The notes: generated by a model from the letters alone, not told the origin. A stretch of 64,000 nucleotides of DNA from Prorocentrum cordatum (GCA_963575745.1 CAUYUJ010015704.1:476122-540121); one strand, 5' to 3'. Shown: positions 41,410 to 52,211, numbered from the stretch's first letter. Numbers and translations are program-made.

Positions 41410-42985
41410 GCGCGCACGCTTTTGTTGAAAATCCGTGCTGCGACACCCTGTGCTTTTGTATGTTTATTGGACATTCGATTTTGAATTCCTTGCGAAACCG
41501 AAGGTTTTTCAAGGATTCCGGCATGCGCGCGCGACGACGCGCGCGTGCGCACTTCGTCCCATCGGTTGCAAGGGATTCGTGTCAACTTTTGATTTTTGAC
41601 AAACGAGAGCGCGCATAGTATTTGTTGCAAATGACGGCGGGGGGGGAGGTCGATACCGGTTTGGCTGGGATTCTATGAATTCAGATTTTGGGTGGACGAT
41701 GGGGCAGAATCATTTGTAAAATGCAATACGAAAAGGTGTATCGTTAATTCCTGGGGGGTGGGGTAGAGTCTATTCTTATTTTGGACAGGAGAATGCACCC
41801 TGCCGAACTTGAAGTTGTCAATTCCATTGCCCGCGCAAACATCTGACCCGCCCATCCGCAGCTTGGTTTGCAAGGCCCCATGCGGCTGCGATTGCGATGA
41901 GTACTTGGCGTTGGCTGTTGCATCTCTGCGGCCGCGCTAGCCCGCTCATGCTCGCGCGCGCAGCGGCAAGCTAGTGCGGCGCGACCGACGCGGCCGCGGT
42001 GTCGTTGACCGCTGGGCACTTCCAGCGGGCACTTCAATACGAGTCAGTGGCGTGGGCGGGCGCGGTACCATGCCGACGCCGGCAACGGTAGACGATGATG
42101 AGAATAGCGATGATGGGCATGATGGTGGCGATGACGACGGCAAGGCCAATGCCGGCGCCGATGTTGACCACGCCCGCCGGCAACTAACGGTTACGATGCC
42201 CTCGCGTCGGTGATGAAGGTTTTGGAAGGAATTCGACGTGCGCGCGTGGCCGACGCGCGCGAGTGGCCCGCGTGGTACTATTTGACACGGGTCGTGCCCC
42301 CCCAGCACGCGCACAAAGGCTTTCGAATAAGTTCGAGCGGCGTCAGAGGCCCGATTGGCAGCATTTGATGGCAATGTTGAAAGATTTTGGTTGTCGTACG
42401 AGCTCGCCAGAGAGCTCGCAAAACCATGTGTGCTTTATTCGATATCGGAACACTCGTCCTTGAAATCTTTACGAGCCCTAAAGTTTTTGACTGGTGTCGG
42501 CATGCGCGCGCGACGACGACCCGCGCGTGCGCATTTCGTCCCGGATTTTGCAACCTATTTTTGCGGCATCACGTGCGCAACGGGCATTCGAACGATTTCG
42601 GCACGCGCGCTCGGGAGACCCGTTTCGTAGCATGCTATGAACGTATTGAACAAAACCGATCGTGTTCTTAAGAATTCGCCACAGCGTGCCGCACCCTTGT
42701 TGCGAAACTGTGTGTTTTGAATGTTTTCGGGGCCCTCGATCTGGAAATCTTTATGGCATTTCAGGTTTTCGAAGGATTTCGGCACGCGCGCGCGACAACG
42801 CGCGCGCGTGTGTTCCTCGTGCCGCTTTCGCAAGGGATGTTTGAAAACTGCTGATTTTCGATCAACGAGTGCGCGCGCATAGTATTTTTTGAGGAGGGCG
42901 ATGGGGGGTGCGAACCTTTGCCTGGATGGGATGGTACGGATTCAAATTTGGGATGGACGATAGGGTAGAATCGTATGTACATTGC
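41410..42985. repeat. repeat family with CG-alternating hairpins (2 full, 2 partial copies)
   Basis: Copy 1 (41410-41735) and copy 2 (about 42690-42985) share in order TTTTCAAGGATTCCGGCA-like text, an alternating GCGCGCGCGACRACGCGCGCGYG, TTTCGTCCC/TTCCTCGTGCC, GATTTTTGACAAACGAG-like text, GCGCGCATAGTATTT and a final GGGTGGACGATRGGGYAGAATC. Partial copies at about 42470-42560 and 42225-42330 keep the CG-alternating core. A separate word (CGCGCAAACATC...TTGGTTTGCAA) occurs at 40663 and 41834. Confidence 0.75.
42034..42183 (-). CDS. candidate terminal exon of a membrane protein
   Basis: On the minus strand an AG (plus 42184-42185) precedes exactly 50 codons ending in TGA (42034-42036). The peptide starts LPAGVVNIGAGIG, continues as an unbroken hydrophobic helix LAVVIATIMPIIAILIIVY, then the basic stop-transfer-like RCRRRH and a short tail. 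Helix plus basic cluster is what a single-pass membrane protein end looks like, and third positions are mostly C. No ATG-led frame of useful length contains it, consistent with an internal acceptor. Upstream exons should lie at higher coordinates. Product unknown. Confidence 0.45.
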   Translation of the reverse strand: MPAGVVNIGAGIGLAVVIATIMPIIAILIIVYRCRRRHGTAPAHATDSY

Positions 42986-43089
42986 ACATTCCCAGGGGGT
43001 ACCGATGGTGGATCCTAAATTCCTTTTTGCAGCAAGAGGACCTACGCGGTGCAATCTACGCGAAGCGGCGACGGGGCGATGACGACGAC

Positions 43090-43300
43090 GACGGCGGGGC
43101 GGCGACGGCGAGCGCGGAACCGCCAGGCCGCCCGTCAGGCCCAGACGACGGGCGGCGACGAGTGGCAGCGGGGCGGCGACGGCGAGCGCGGAGCCGCCAG
43201 GCCGCCGGTCAGCCCCGGTTCTTTGGAAGAGAAGCGGGACCCTCTTACCGCAAACACGCACACACATACACACATACATATATACATATATGGGGGATTC
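43090..43300. repeat. ~95-bp tandem duplication plus (CA)n
   Basis: GGGGCGGCGACGGCGAGCGC, GGARCCGCCAGGCCGCC and GTCAGSCC occur twice (about 43095 and 43173), followed by ACACATACACACATACATAT. Confidence 0.75.
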
Positions 43301-43419
43301 CGACCCCGGGGACCCGCAGGGCCCCCCCCTTTGTACATAGGTAGTGCCCCCCTCCCAGGAGCCCTCCGGGACCCGCCCGCGAGGCTCAGAGCAGCCCTAA
43401 ATCCGCCCAGTATTGTTTA

Positions 43420-44030
43420 CAGATGGCCCAAGAGCTCTCCAAGACGCACCAAGAGGACCCCAAGAGCGTTCCAAGACGGCCCAGGAGGCCCCCAAGGGTG
43501 CCCGAGAGGCTTCCGAAAAGGTCCTCGAGAAATTCTAATCTTTCACAAACCAGCGGGAAATCTATATTTTCGGCTTCAGAGGTCCTCAAGACGGCCCAAG
43601 AGGCCTCCCAGAAGGTCACCAAAAGGCAAAACAGCCAATTTCTGCTCGGAAAACGTACGGTTTCAGCAAAGACGGACCCAAAGGCCCCCAAGACGGCCGT
43701 AAGACGACCCAAGAGGCCCCCAAGAGGGCCCCAAGACGGCCCAAGAGAGCTCCAACACGGCCCATGAGAGCCCCCCGACGGCCCACGACGGTCCCCAGAG
43801 GTTACCAAAAGAGTCCCCAGGGAGCCCCAAGAGGGCCACAGAAGGCACCCTCGACGGCCCAAGAGGGCCCCAAGACGGCCCAAGCGCCCTAGACGGTCCA
43901 AGAGGGCCCCAGGACGGGCCAAGAGGGCCCCAAAGAGCCCCAAAGAGCCCCAAAAGGACCCCCAAGAAGGTCCCAAGAGGCCCCCAGAGACTCCCAAAAC
44001 GGTCCCAGGAGGCTTCCCAGTAGTCACCCG
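43420..44030 (-). repeat. 10-11 bp period arrays (reverse orientation)
   Basis: CCCAAGAGG/CCAAGACGG units with a non-repetitive spacer at 43530-43680 containing GGAAAACGTACGGTTTC, which resembles the inverted GTACGTTTTCC spacer at 8645. The two arrays therefore share more than the unit. Confidence 0.8.
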
Positions 44031-44219
44031 TAAGCGTATGGGAGGTCTCGCTTCGACGTCCTGCACGAGGCTCTCAGAAAAGGCTTCAAGAGGCTCCCGA
44101 TTCACGATCCATCTCAGGGCTTCAGAGGCCTCACAGAAACATGCCGCGTGGCCCACAGAAGCACCCAAAACGCCCCGAACTCACTATCCAGGTCAGGGGT
44201 GTATTTACTGCCATGGGCG

Positions 44220-44545
44220 GGGCGGCGGGATGCGAACGTTGGCGCTGGAACCGTCGGTGGAGCTCCCTGTTGATACGATTCGTGTGAGGAGACAGTCGAC
44301 ATACGCGTGGGGGGGACGTGACGTTATGCGAATCCCCACACTAAGGCCGTACGTGAACCGACATCCCTTCTGGGGCACGATTCGTGTGTTGGGTGTGCCG
44401 AGATGGGCGGAGCGACGCCGTGCGAACTTTGTCCCTGGACCCGAAAGAGGAGCTCCCAAGGGGACAAGATCCGTGTGAGTGCCGTGCCGAAAGTGACGGG
44501 GGGGCGCCATGTGAACCCCGCCTTCATCTGGGGCCGTAGGTCTCG
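44220..44545. repeat. ~90-bp degenerate minisatellite, ~3.5 units
   Basis: Each unit has (A)TGCGAAC, a CCTGGAACCG-like word, GAGCTCCC, ACGATTCGTGTG and a G-rich end. Units start near 44229, 44330, 44420 and 44505. Confidence 0.65.
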
Positions 44546-44639
44546 CTTCCATCCGCATGATCGGTACTTTTTCACCTCGAGCTCAAGCCAGTTGTGGGTC
44601 ACTGCTTCAGTGGAGCTGTGACCTTCTCAAGGGATGTGG

Positions 44640-45178
44640 CTGTTGAGAACGCCCTTCTTGGGGCTCATTGTGGGCCTCTGCGTTTTTTTTGTCGCGCTGA
44701 GGATGCACTTCCTTGGGCCCTCTCTTTCTGTCGTTATCTCCGGGCTTTCTTGGGGCGCCTCTTGGGGCCCTCCTGTGCTTCGTTCTGGAGCCTGCTTGGA
44801 GCTCTTTCGGGGCCACACTTGGGCCCCCCTTAGCCTCTCTCGGAGAACTCATTGGATGTTCTTGGGTGCCCTTTGACCCTGTCTTGGGCTCCCCTTGGGG
44901 TCCTCTTGGGCTCTTCCCAGGGCGGCTCGTCCCTGGGATCTCTGAGTTCCGTGACGCCTCGGACTCTCTCGGTCTTTTGTCGTATCGTGCATTGGATTGC
45001 ATTGCATTCCACTGGGCTGCTTTCCGTTGTATGTGCAATTGCAGTGTTTCGTGATCCACATTGGACTTATGAGCATCGCTTTCCTTTGCTTTGCATTGCA
45101 TTCATAGCCTTGCATGTGTTTGGCTAAACTGGCTTGCATAGCTTCGAATTGAATACTGGAGAGGCGTTACTGCCGGTG
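44640..45178. repeat. TTGGGGC-type array, then unique spacer
   Basis: TCTTGGGGC units at 44650-44935 (same orientation as at 7770-8850, looser), followed by about 240 bp with GCATTGCATT words and no gene. Confidence 0.6.
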
Positions 45179-45742
45179 CCGCCGACCCTGAACGACGACG
45201 GCGGCGACGACGACGACGACGACCAAGGGGGGTCGCTCCCCCCTGTGGAGGGGGGGACTGGCCCGTGGGGGGGAGGGGCTCCCTCCTGTTGACAGGGGGA
45301 GGAGCATGGGACGCTTGGAAGGGGGGGCAAAGCGGGGACGCTGGGGGGAAGGGAGGAGAGGCTCTCTCCCCCCGGTTCTTGGGGAGGTCCCGGGGATCCT
45401 CCGCCACATATTCGGGATTGGCAAAACAATAACAGGAGCCCCACGGGCCCCAGGGTACACCCCGGGACCACCCCCCAGGACCACCTCCAGAGACCACCCG
45501 CCGGGACCACCCCCCGGGAGTTGCCCGGGGACATCCTCCCGCTGGGGAAGGGATCAAGGGAAGGTGTTTCCCTTCGTTGTTCGATTCGATTTCGTATTGG
45601 CTGGATCGGTTGAGGAAGAGGGCCCGGGGAAAGGGGGAAGATGGCGAGGGCGACGACGACGACAACGACGACGGCGACGGCGACGACGACACCGACGACG
45701 ACAAACGGAAGAACGCCTCACACACGCCGACAGGGTCGGCGG
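45179..45742. mobile_element. TIR-bounded element c (0.56 kb)
   Basis: Perfect 12-bp inverted ends: CCGCCGACCCTG (45179-45190) and CAGGGTCGGCGG (45731-45742). Both ends have three C/G where elements a and b have four, so the change is matched. CTCACACACGCC precedes the right end (45717-45728). The interior is GAC tracts, G-rich and C-rich low complexity with several CCCGGG palindromes. No coding capacity. Confidence 0.6.
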
Positions 45743-46060
45743 ATTAAGGAGCATATGTCATTGTCGGTGCTTGGGTTCTGTTCGGCCAGCATTATGGATG
45801 CTTCTTGTACCTCATGCTTACACCATCAATGGGTAATCACTTCAGTGGATACGGGCTCTCCTCAAGGGATGGGGTCGATTAGAACCTAAGCGCGCGCGAA
45901 GCGCGCGTGGTTCTGGTATATATATATATATATATATATATGTGTATGCGTATATATACATCTAGATACACGTTCATGTATCTATTATTCTCCTAATACA
46001 ATGGGTAGTTATTGACATACAATGCGGATCTGCCTTTTCCTCGGGCCCGCTGGCGGGGCT
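45743..46060. other. spacer with GCGCGC hairpin and (TA)n
   Basis: GCGCGCGAAGCGCGC (45889-45904) could form a tight hairpin; a (TA)13 tract at 45915-45942 follows. No gene. Confidence 0.6.
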
Positions 46061-46069
46061 GCGTCGCGA

Positions 46070-46610
46070 GCGCCCCTGGAGGGCCCCAGATCGCCCCAAG
46101 AGGGCCCGTAGACGGGCCAAGGGGCTGGCGCCAACAGGTCTTCCAAGCGTTCCAAGAGGGCCCCGAGTCGCCGAGCGATCGGTCCAAGACGCCTCCGATG
46201 GCCTCCAGATTGCCTAAGGAGCTTCCAAGACGTCCCAAGAGGCCTCCAAGAGCCCCCCCAACAGAGCTCCAAGAGGCCTCCCGGAGCTCCAGGGCTCCAA
46301 GAGGCAAGAAATGTCCAAGAGGGACGCATGCAGTTGTGATGCTGATATCTTTCGGCCTCGACGGCGTCAAAGACGGCTCAAGAGGCCTCCGAGATCACCC
46401 CAAGACAACCCAAGAGGCCCCCAAGACGGCCCCGGGACGCTCCAAGAGGGCCGCAAGACGGCCCAAGAAGCGCCCGAGACGGCCCCTCAGAGGGCTCCCA
46501 GAGGGCTCCAAGAGGAGGAACTCAAATTAAGATCTCGAGCCCCCCCGCCCCACGGGGGCCACCGAGACCGCCAGCAGGCCCCCAGGAGGCCCCAAGAGAC
46601 CCCAGGAGGT
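46070..46610 (-). repeat. 10-11 bp period arrays (reverse orientation)
   Basis: CCCCAAGAGG / TCCAAGACG units, with a spacer near 46320-46365 that reads GTGATGCTGATATCTTTCGG. Confidence 0.75.
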
Positions 46611-46639
46611 CCGAAAGTGAAATGGTGACCTCGCCGAAG

Positions 46640-47606
46640 CGCAGCGCAGATTTTAGCAAGGCGAAATTTGTTTTCGCTGTCCTGTTCGTCGGAGTGGTGG
46701 CCCACGCGAGCGAGCGAAATGTCGTTCTCGCCCAAGCGCCGCGTCGATTTCGGCTGAAAGTTGCGATACCGCTTTAACGGGGCGCATCACGTCCCTTGGC
46801 TGCGCGCGAACGGGCCGCATGGTGCTCTCGGCCGTGCGCGGACGCGCAAGGTGTTTCCAGCGTTTCCGCCACAGCCCGTGCGGTGTCCATGTTTTCTCGC
46901 GCCAGGTCGTCGGAGTTGGGGCCTGGCGCGCGCGTGCGCCCCCTGTTCGCTGGGTGGGGGCCCGCTCCAAGCCCCAACATCGTGTGTGCCGGCAGTGGTG
47001 TTTTTCTCATGGGCAGGAGCGGGCGGAGCCTGCTGGCTCGCTGAACCAAATCGGTTTGATGATTATTCCTGCTCTCCGCTCCGCGCTCCCACCTCCTAAC
47101 CAACCTCCTCCTCGTCCGCCTCCTCCTCAGCCCGCCTCACGTCTCCTCATCGTCATCTTCCTCAGAGTCATCCTCTTCTCTTTTCCCTCATCCAACGTTC
47201 CCTCCTCCTCCGCCTCCCGCCACTTACTCCTCCAACTCCTCCTCTGTCCTCCCGCGTCCTTCCTCCTCATCCTTCCTCGATCCTCCCTCCCTTTCTCTTT
47301 CTCCTCCACCTCCTCTTTCATCCCTCGTCCTTCCGCCTCCTCCTTCCTCGCTCCTCCTCATCCCTCCTACCTGCCCGCTTCACCAACGCTGCGCCCTCCC
47401 CCTTCCAACTTCCTCCTCCACCTCCCTCCCCCCCGCCTCCCTTCCCCCCGCCTCCTTCCCCTCGCCTCCCTTCCCCCCGCCTCCTTCCCCTCGCCTCCCT
47501 CCCCCCCGCCTCCCTCCACCCTCCCTCCTCCCTCCTCCCTCCCCCCCCTCCTCCAGGCTCCGTGCGCGAGTGACCGCCCATTTGCCATTTCATTCTTGGC
47601 CCAGGT
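46640..47606. other. unassigned sequence and CT-rich tract
   Basis: 46640-47060 is mixed sequence with open frames on both strands (a minus-strand stretch NSDDLARENMDTARAVAETL is the most protein-like). 47060-47560 is CCT/CTC-rich low complexity. No gene supported. Confidence 0.35.
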
Positions 47607-48421
47607 ATGGTGCTGCCCGCCGGCAGTCGAGGCCGCGCCTCCTCGCCGCAGCGCGGAGGCTCCGCGACGCGGCCCGAGTCGGACGCGTGCCTCGCGCAGG
47701 CGACATCCGCGGCTTGGCGCAAGCCTGCGGCTTAGTCCGCCCAAGGCCCTGTCAGCATCAAGATCGTCGTGACACCGTTGCCGAGGTTCGTGCGCCAGCT
47801 GACTGACCTGCTGGACCAGTCGGTACTCATGCTGTTCAGCCGTTTCACGCGCTGCCGGCTTATTCCCCATGACTTCTCGTGTCGCGCGAGGCTGCCCAGC
47901 TGAGCTGCCCGCTGGCGCCGTTTCAGGCGCCCTTGCCGCAGGTGGTCCTCCTGGACGAAATGCAGGAAGCTCAGCCTGGACAGTCGCCCCCCGCTCGAGA
48001 TGCCAGAGGCTTCACTTGGGCTTTGTTCCGGGTGCCGGAGGCTTCGATCGTGCAGATGGTGGTGCCGAAGCCCGTCGTCTCTTTCGACGCGCCGTCCTCG
48101 TCTCACGACGCACGCGAGGTAGAACTTGCTATTCACGACCCTTTTCGGGATGCACAACTGCCCCCCCATGGCGAGCAGCGACCTGCCGTTCTTTGCGTAT
48201 GCAGTGTCGACTTGGATACTGCCGCCGAGTGCAAGCAGCGAGTTTCAAACACTGCTCTACAGCACGACCTTGGCTTCCTGTGGAAGCTTGACACCTTGCT
48301 TGGTACATACCCAGCCCAGGAGGACGCTCTTTGTTTCGAGGTCTTCAAATTTTGGTTTGCCCCCATTGCCGTTCAGTTATGGCCTCGATCTGAACAGGTC
48401 ACGCTCGCATCGTCCTCCTGA
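47607..48421 (+). pseudogene. coding relic, unrecognised
   Basis: Frame 3 from an ATG at 47607 has one TAG (47733), then a convincing stretch VSIKIVVTPLPRFVRQLTDL / LDQSVLMLFSRFTRCRLIP to a TGA at 47901. Frame 2 (47879-48421) then gives mixed-composition sequence, e.g. RGFTWALFRVPEASIVQMVV and EVELAIHDPFRDAQ. G/C third positions are about 80 percent in the first part. The minus strand is also open for 145 codons over part of it, so strand choice is uncertain. No domain recognised. Confidence 0.3.
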
Positions 48422-48751
48422 TTGCGTGTGCTTGTCTCAGGTAAGACAACAGGGTGCACAAACTTGTTTATCCAGTTAGATGCCTGGCGCTGCCCCCGGT
48501 TTCTTGATGGGTCGCCCGTTCGTCTCATGGCTCCTTTTTTACGCAGCTGCTCCAGACGCTCCAGCGCCAACAGCCGCGCAGGAGTACGTTTCTTTGCAAA
48601 GCTGCGCGTCGCACACGGCCCCCTCCTCCGCCTGGGATGCCGCTTCTAGGTCTTCAACGCTTTATGTCTGTATGTATATGATTATACAAATACACACTGT
48701 ACACACCAAAATACACATATTCAATCCATATCTAAAGGCCTCCTCTCGCCG

Positions 48752-48895
48752 CCCCGCCCGCAGCCCGCCCTCCTCACCGAGATCGCCCCGCCCGCGCTCC
48801 GAGGAGCGCCTCCTGACCATGACCGGCGAGCCGGGGCAGCTGGGCACGGCCCTGCGCTGCGTGCTCGGCGACCGCGGCGCGCTGGGAGGATGTCA
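48752..48895 (+). CDS. possible exon, weak
   Basis: After a CCGCAG (possible acceptor) one plus frame reads SEERLLTMTGEPGQLGTALR and CVLGDRGALGG with G or C at every third position across 28 codons. The donor is not clear. Unknown product. Confidence 0.2.
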
Positions 48896-49110
48896 GAGGA
48901 GTAAGAGTTCGACTAGACGCAAGAGTGACGTTTCGCCGGAGTAACCTTTGATGCGGGCCCAATGGCGTCCCTCGATCGCTGAATGCGAGTCGGAAGTAGC
49001 GGCTTGCGCGCCCAGATTTGACCACCCCGCGTCCCCCGATAAACCGCAAGGTCACTTTTGCTTGGGGACACTCTTGCGTGTAGCCGATCGGAGGAGGAAG
49101 AGGTACGGGG

Positions 49111-49284
49111 TCGGACAGGTATCAGATCGAGTTCGCTTCGGGAAGGGTGCCCTAAGGTGCTTTGTGTCTGTTGGATGTTCTCGTGCATCCTGGGGGGGAA
49201 TGCACCCTCGACTGTTCTTCGGGTTGGCCGGCAGGGGGTCCCACGCGTTCTTGGAGGAAGTTTTCTGTCCCAGGCCCGGCTGCA
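49111..49284 (+). repeat. 175-bp dispersed repeat, copy 4 of 4
   Basis: TCGGACAGGTATCAGATCGA start; TTGGATGTTCTCGTGCATCC and GGTTGGCCGGCAGGGGGTC correspond to the other copies. The most diverged copy. Confidence 0.8.
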
Positions 49285-49947
49285 ATCGCCCGCTGATCGC
49301 CCGCAGGTGCCCGATAGTAGCCCATCCCAGTCAGGAGCGCGCGGTTCTGCCACGGGGGGCCCGTCGCCGACTTACCTGCGATGGATCGCCGATTCCAGGC
49401 CGCTGCTTCCCCCCTGAGCCAGCCCCCCTCCCCCTGCCGCTCCCCTTGGAGGATGTTCTCGTGTCGTTGGTGAGGCCGTGCCGACACTGAAACTCATGCG
49501 TCACTCTCGCCTTTTGTGGGGCCTCCTGGGAGGTCGTCGTCGCCGCTGGTGGATCGCCTCGACATGCTGGTAAGGGCGCGCCCTGGGAGAGGTCTGGGGA
49601 GCAGCAGTAACGTGATCTATTGGAGGGGTTGAACAGGTGTGAAGGCCTTCGGAGGCTGCGATCGAGAGATGGTAAGGGAGGGCACACAAAGGAGGCAGGA
49701 GGAACTATGGAGGGAGCGAGGAGGAAGGTGCGAGGAGCGAAGCGCGAAGGGGGGAGCAGACAACCGCAGGGGGGGGGGGCAGAGGTGGTGGAGCGCGCTC
49801 AGATCACGCAGGACAATCGAGCGAACACGCGGAGGACAATCGAGAGGACAATCGAGAGGATAATCGGAGGACAATCGCGAGGACACGGGGAGCCCCCGAT
49901 CGAGAGGACAATCGAGCGAACACGAACGTTGACGTGCTTCTGTGTGC
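49285..49947. other. no gene supported; GAGGACAATC repeats
   Basis: GAGGACAATCGA occurs about six times between 49810 and 49920 as a short degenerate satellite. The remainder has no supported feature. Confidence 0.5.
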
Positions 49948-50061
49948 CAGGTGCAGGTAGCGCTCGCCAAGACGTCTGGCGGCTCGACTGTCTTCTGGGC
50001 CCAGGCCCCTGGACACTGTTCGCAGGACCTGCTTGTCGTCCACGGTCAGGTTTTCACGGCA
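49948..50061 (-). CDS. candidate internal exon with GC donor
   Basis: Minus strand: CCCCAG (acceptor, ending at plus 50062) precedes 114 nt, exactly 38 codons in phase 0, followed by CTG|GC (plus 49947-49946), a GC donor of the kind common in dinoflagellates. The peptide runs CRENLTVDDKQVLRTVSRGL and GPEDSRAARRLGERYLHL, with G or C at nearly all third positions in the first half. It has no homopolymer or repeat character, unlike everything around it. Family not recognised. It is on the same strand as the exon at 42034-42183, but a shared gene is speculation. Confidence 0.4.
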
Positions 50062-50199
50062 CTGGGGCCTGCAGCGGGCCTCCAGAGACCGAGAACTTCA
50101 TTGGGAAACAGCTGGTCAGCGCCGTCGGCGCCATTGCCGTGCGCCGCGTGCGGTCGGCGACGTCGACGTCAATACCATCTTCAGCATCACCTTCATCAG

Positions 50200-50463
50200 C
50201 AACATGATCAATAACCTTATTGTCAGCATCATCACCAACATCATCGTTATCATCAGCAGCATCATCACCACCGTTATCATCATTAGCATCATCATTAGCA
50301 TTCTCATCATCACCATCACAATCATCATGATCAGCAGCACCATGACCATCAGCATCATCATCATCGTTATCATCATCATCATCATCATCACCATCACCAT
50401 CACCATCACCATCATCACCATCAGCATCAGCATCAGCATCATAATCACTAGCAGCGGCAACGT

Positions 50464-50494
<31 letters not shown>

Positions 50495-50641
50495 ATCAGC
50501 ATCAGCATCAGCATCAGCATCATCAACATCTCCGTCATCACCATCATCATCATCATCACCATCATCATCATAATCATCATCATCATCATCATCATCATGA
50601 TCATCAGCATCATCATCATCATCATCATCATCATCATTATC

Positions 50642-50673
<32 letters not shown>

Positions 50674-50755
50674 CATCACCACCACCATCGTCATCGTCGT
50701 CGTCGTCGGCGTCGTCGTCGGCGACGTCTTCGACGTCGGCGGCGGCGGCGTCGTC
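50200..50755. repeat. (CAT)n/(CAG)n then (CGT)n tract
   Basis: CATCATCA with CAGCAT variants to about 50690, then CGTCGTCG. Produces long poly-Ile/poly-Met frames that are not genes. Confidence 0.95.
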
Positions 50756-51940
50756 GCCGTGCCCTGGAGTGGGGGGGGGGTCGCGCGGCGAGGCGGCCGG
50801 CGGAGGTCTCAGGGGTCAAGGATTGGGCGCGAATTAGTGGGGGGGGCGATAAAATGGGAGGGAAGAAAGGTGCCCTTTTAGTGCCCCACTTTTCTGCAGC
50901 CCTCGCTGCCCCACCATTTATCTCCTCCAGTAGTTCGCGCCCAACAGGACTTGCCCGGCGGGGTGCCGCCAGGGTCGGTTGGGCGCCAGCCATGCACCCA
51001 TGGCCAAGATGGTGGGGGCGTTCGTTATGGCGCCAGTCTTTCACGGTTGAGGTCCGAGGTTTGATGTTTTCCGGGCAGTCTCGTAAATTCTCAACGGTTT
51101 ACCAGCCTCGGGGTGCGTTCCATTTGCCACGCCTCGTCGAGAGCGATCGGCGGGGGGCCAGATCGTCCAGAACGGCCGCCTGAGGGCCGAGTTATTGCCC
51201 GAAAACCAGAGGGCAGCGTTGTATGGTGGGGGAGCTCGTTCAGGAATGTGTCCAGGAGGCTTCAGACCGACCGTGGAGGATTTCTTTCTGATGGGGGCGG
51301 CGGTGATGTCCATGGCGAGGCCTTATCCAAGATTGAACGCGGGCGTTCGAGGTTGAACGCCGTCAGCAATTGGCCAGTCGGGAAGCAGCGATAGCTTAGG
51401 GCTGAACGATCAACGCGGCATCTGACGAAAAAACAACGCACACACCCACACCCATACCCATTGGGGGGTCGGAGGGACGAGGACTGGTACATGGGTATGG
51501 GTGCGGGTTGCAGGACCTCGGGGGAGGCTCCCGTTCGACCGGGCAACTCCATCCGACAACACGCACCCATAGCTCTTTACGTTTCCCCCGTTGGTATGGG
51601 TGCATGTTACAATGTTGATTGTTAGTATCACGAACCAGCGCCGACATCGTGACTACGCGAACCTGTCGTATAGACCTACACCAGTCCTGGCCAGACAAAT
51701 CCTGGACGCAGGATCTTGTTGTGATTGCCAACGCCTGTATGGCCATGCCAGCAGGGCTTACGCAATGATCCTACGTAGGCTCAGGATCTGCCCACCTTCG
51801 GCGGCGAGCAATGGAGGGAAGTGATACATAAAAGGCCCTATCAGAAGGCGGCGAGGCATCTTATAAACCCTTTGGCCTTCTGAGAGGTGTTTTTGCGTCT
51901 TCGGAGAAGGCGAAACAAACATGTTCAGAAGGCCGGGGAG
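50756..51940. other. unassigned sequence
   Basis: Moderate GC, unique-looking, open frames on both strands without motifs. Contains the inverted repeat at 51449-51503. Confidence 0.35.
51449..51503. repeat. 13-bp perfect inverted repeat
   Basis: CACCCATACCCAT (51449-51461) and ATGGGTATGGGTG (51491-51503), 29-bp loop. A third related word, GGTATGGGTGCAT, is at about 51593. Confidence 0.85.
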
Positions 51941-51949
51941 TTGCTGGGA

Positions 51950-52211
51950 CTCTACCATTGCCCTGTGTTTGTTTCCGCCGCCGCCTCTATACATGGATTG
52001 TTAGTTGATTGTTCTCACCATCGTACTGCTCCGAAGCTGTTGTATGTATCCATGAGTGCAAAAAGGGGCGCGGCTGCCCCCGTCTGTGGTCGCCGGTCCC
52101 CGCGGTATGCGTGCTGATGTGGATGTGGTCAGCATATCACCAGGAGACGGGGATCTTGAGATCATGAGGACAGACATTGCCACATCTGTGGCAAAAGGCT
52201 GGTTATTGTAG
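51950..52211 (+). pseudogene. duplicated coding fragment, copy 1
   Basis: Paralogous to 63410-63700. Aligned frames read HRTAPKLLYVSMSAKRGAAA here and HRAVPQLLDVFKSGKKGAPA there, then DLEIMRTDIA here and GVEIMRADFA there, so similarity holds at protein level. The last part is also an ATG-led 34-codon frame, 52107-52211. No family recognised. Ends 16 bp before element d. Confidence 0.35.

Noticed and set aside
45915-45965. TATA tract as promoter
   Set aside because: A plain (TA)n microsatellite; dinoflagellate promoters generally lack TATA boxes and no gene start follows.
47732-48169. Minus-strand 145-codon frame over the 47.6-48.4 kb relic
   Set aside because: Basic and His-rich, typical of a shadow frame. 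The plus-strand peptides are more natural, though the choice is not certain.
50033-50881. 282-codon poly-Ile frame that looks like a membrane protein
   Set aside because: Encoded by (ATC)n; composition is a repeat artefact.
51441-51510. Telomere-like CCCATACCCA units
   Set aside because: Only two or three short units, and they are inverted rather than tandem.
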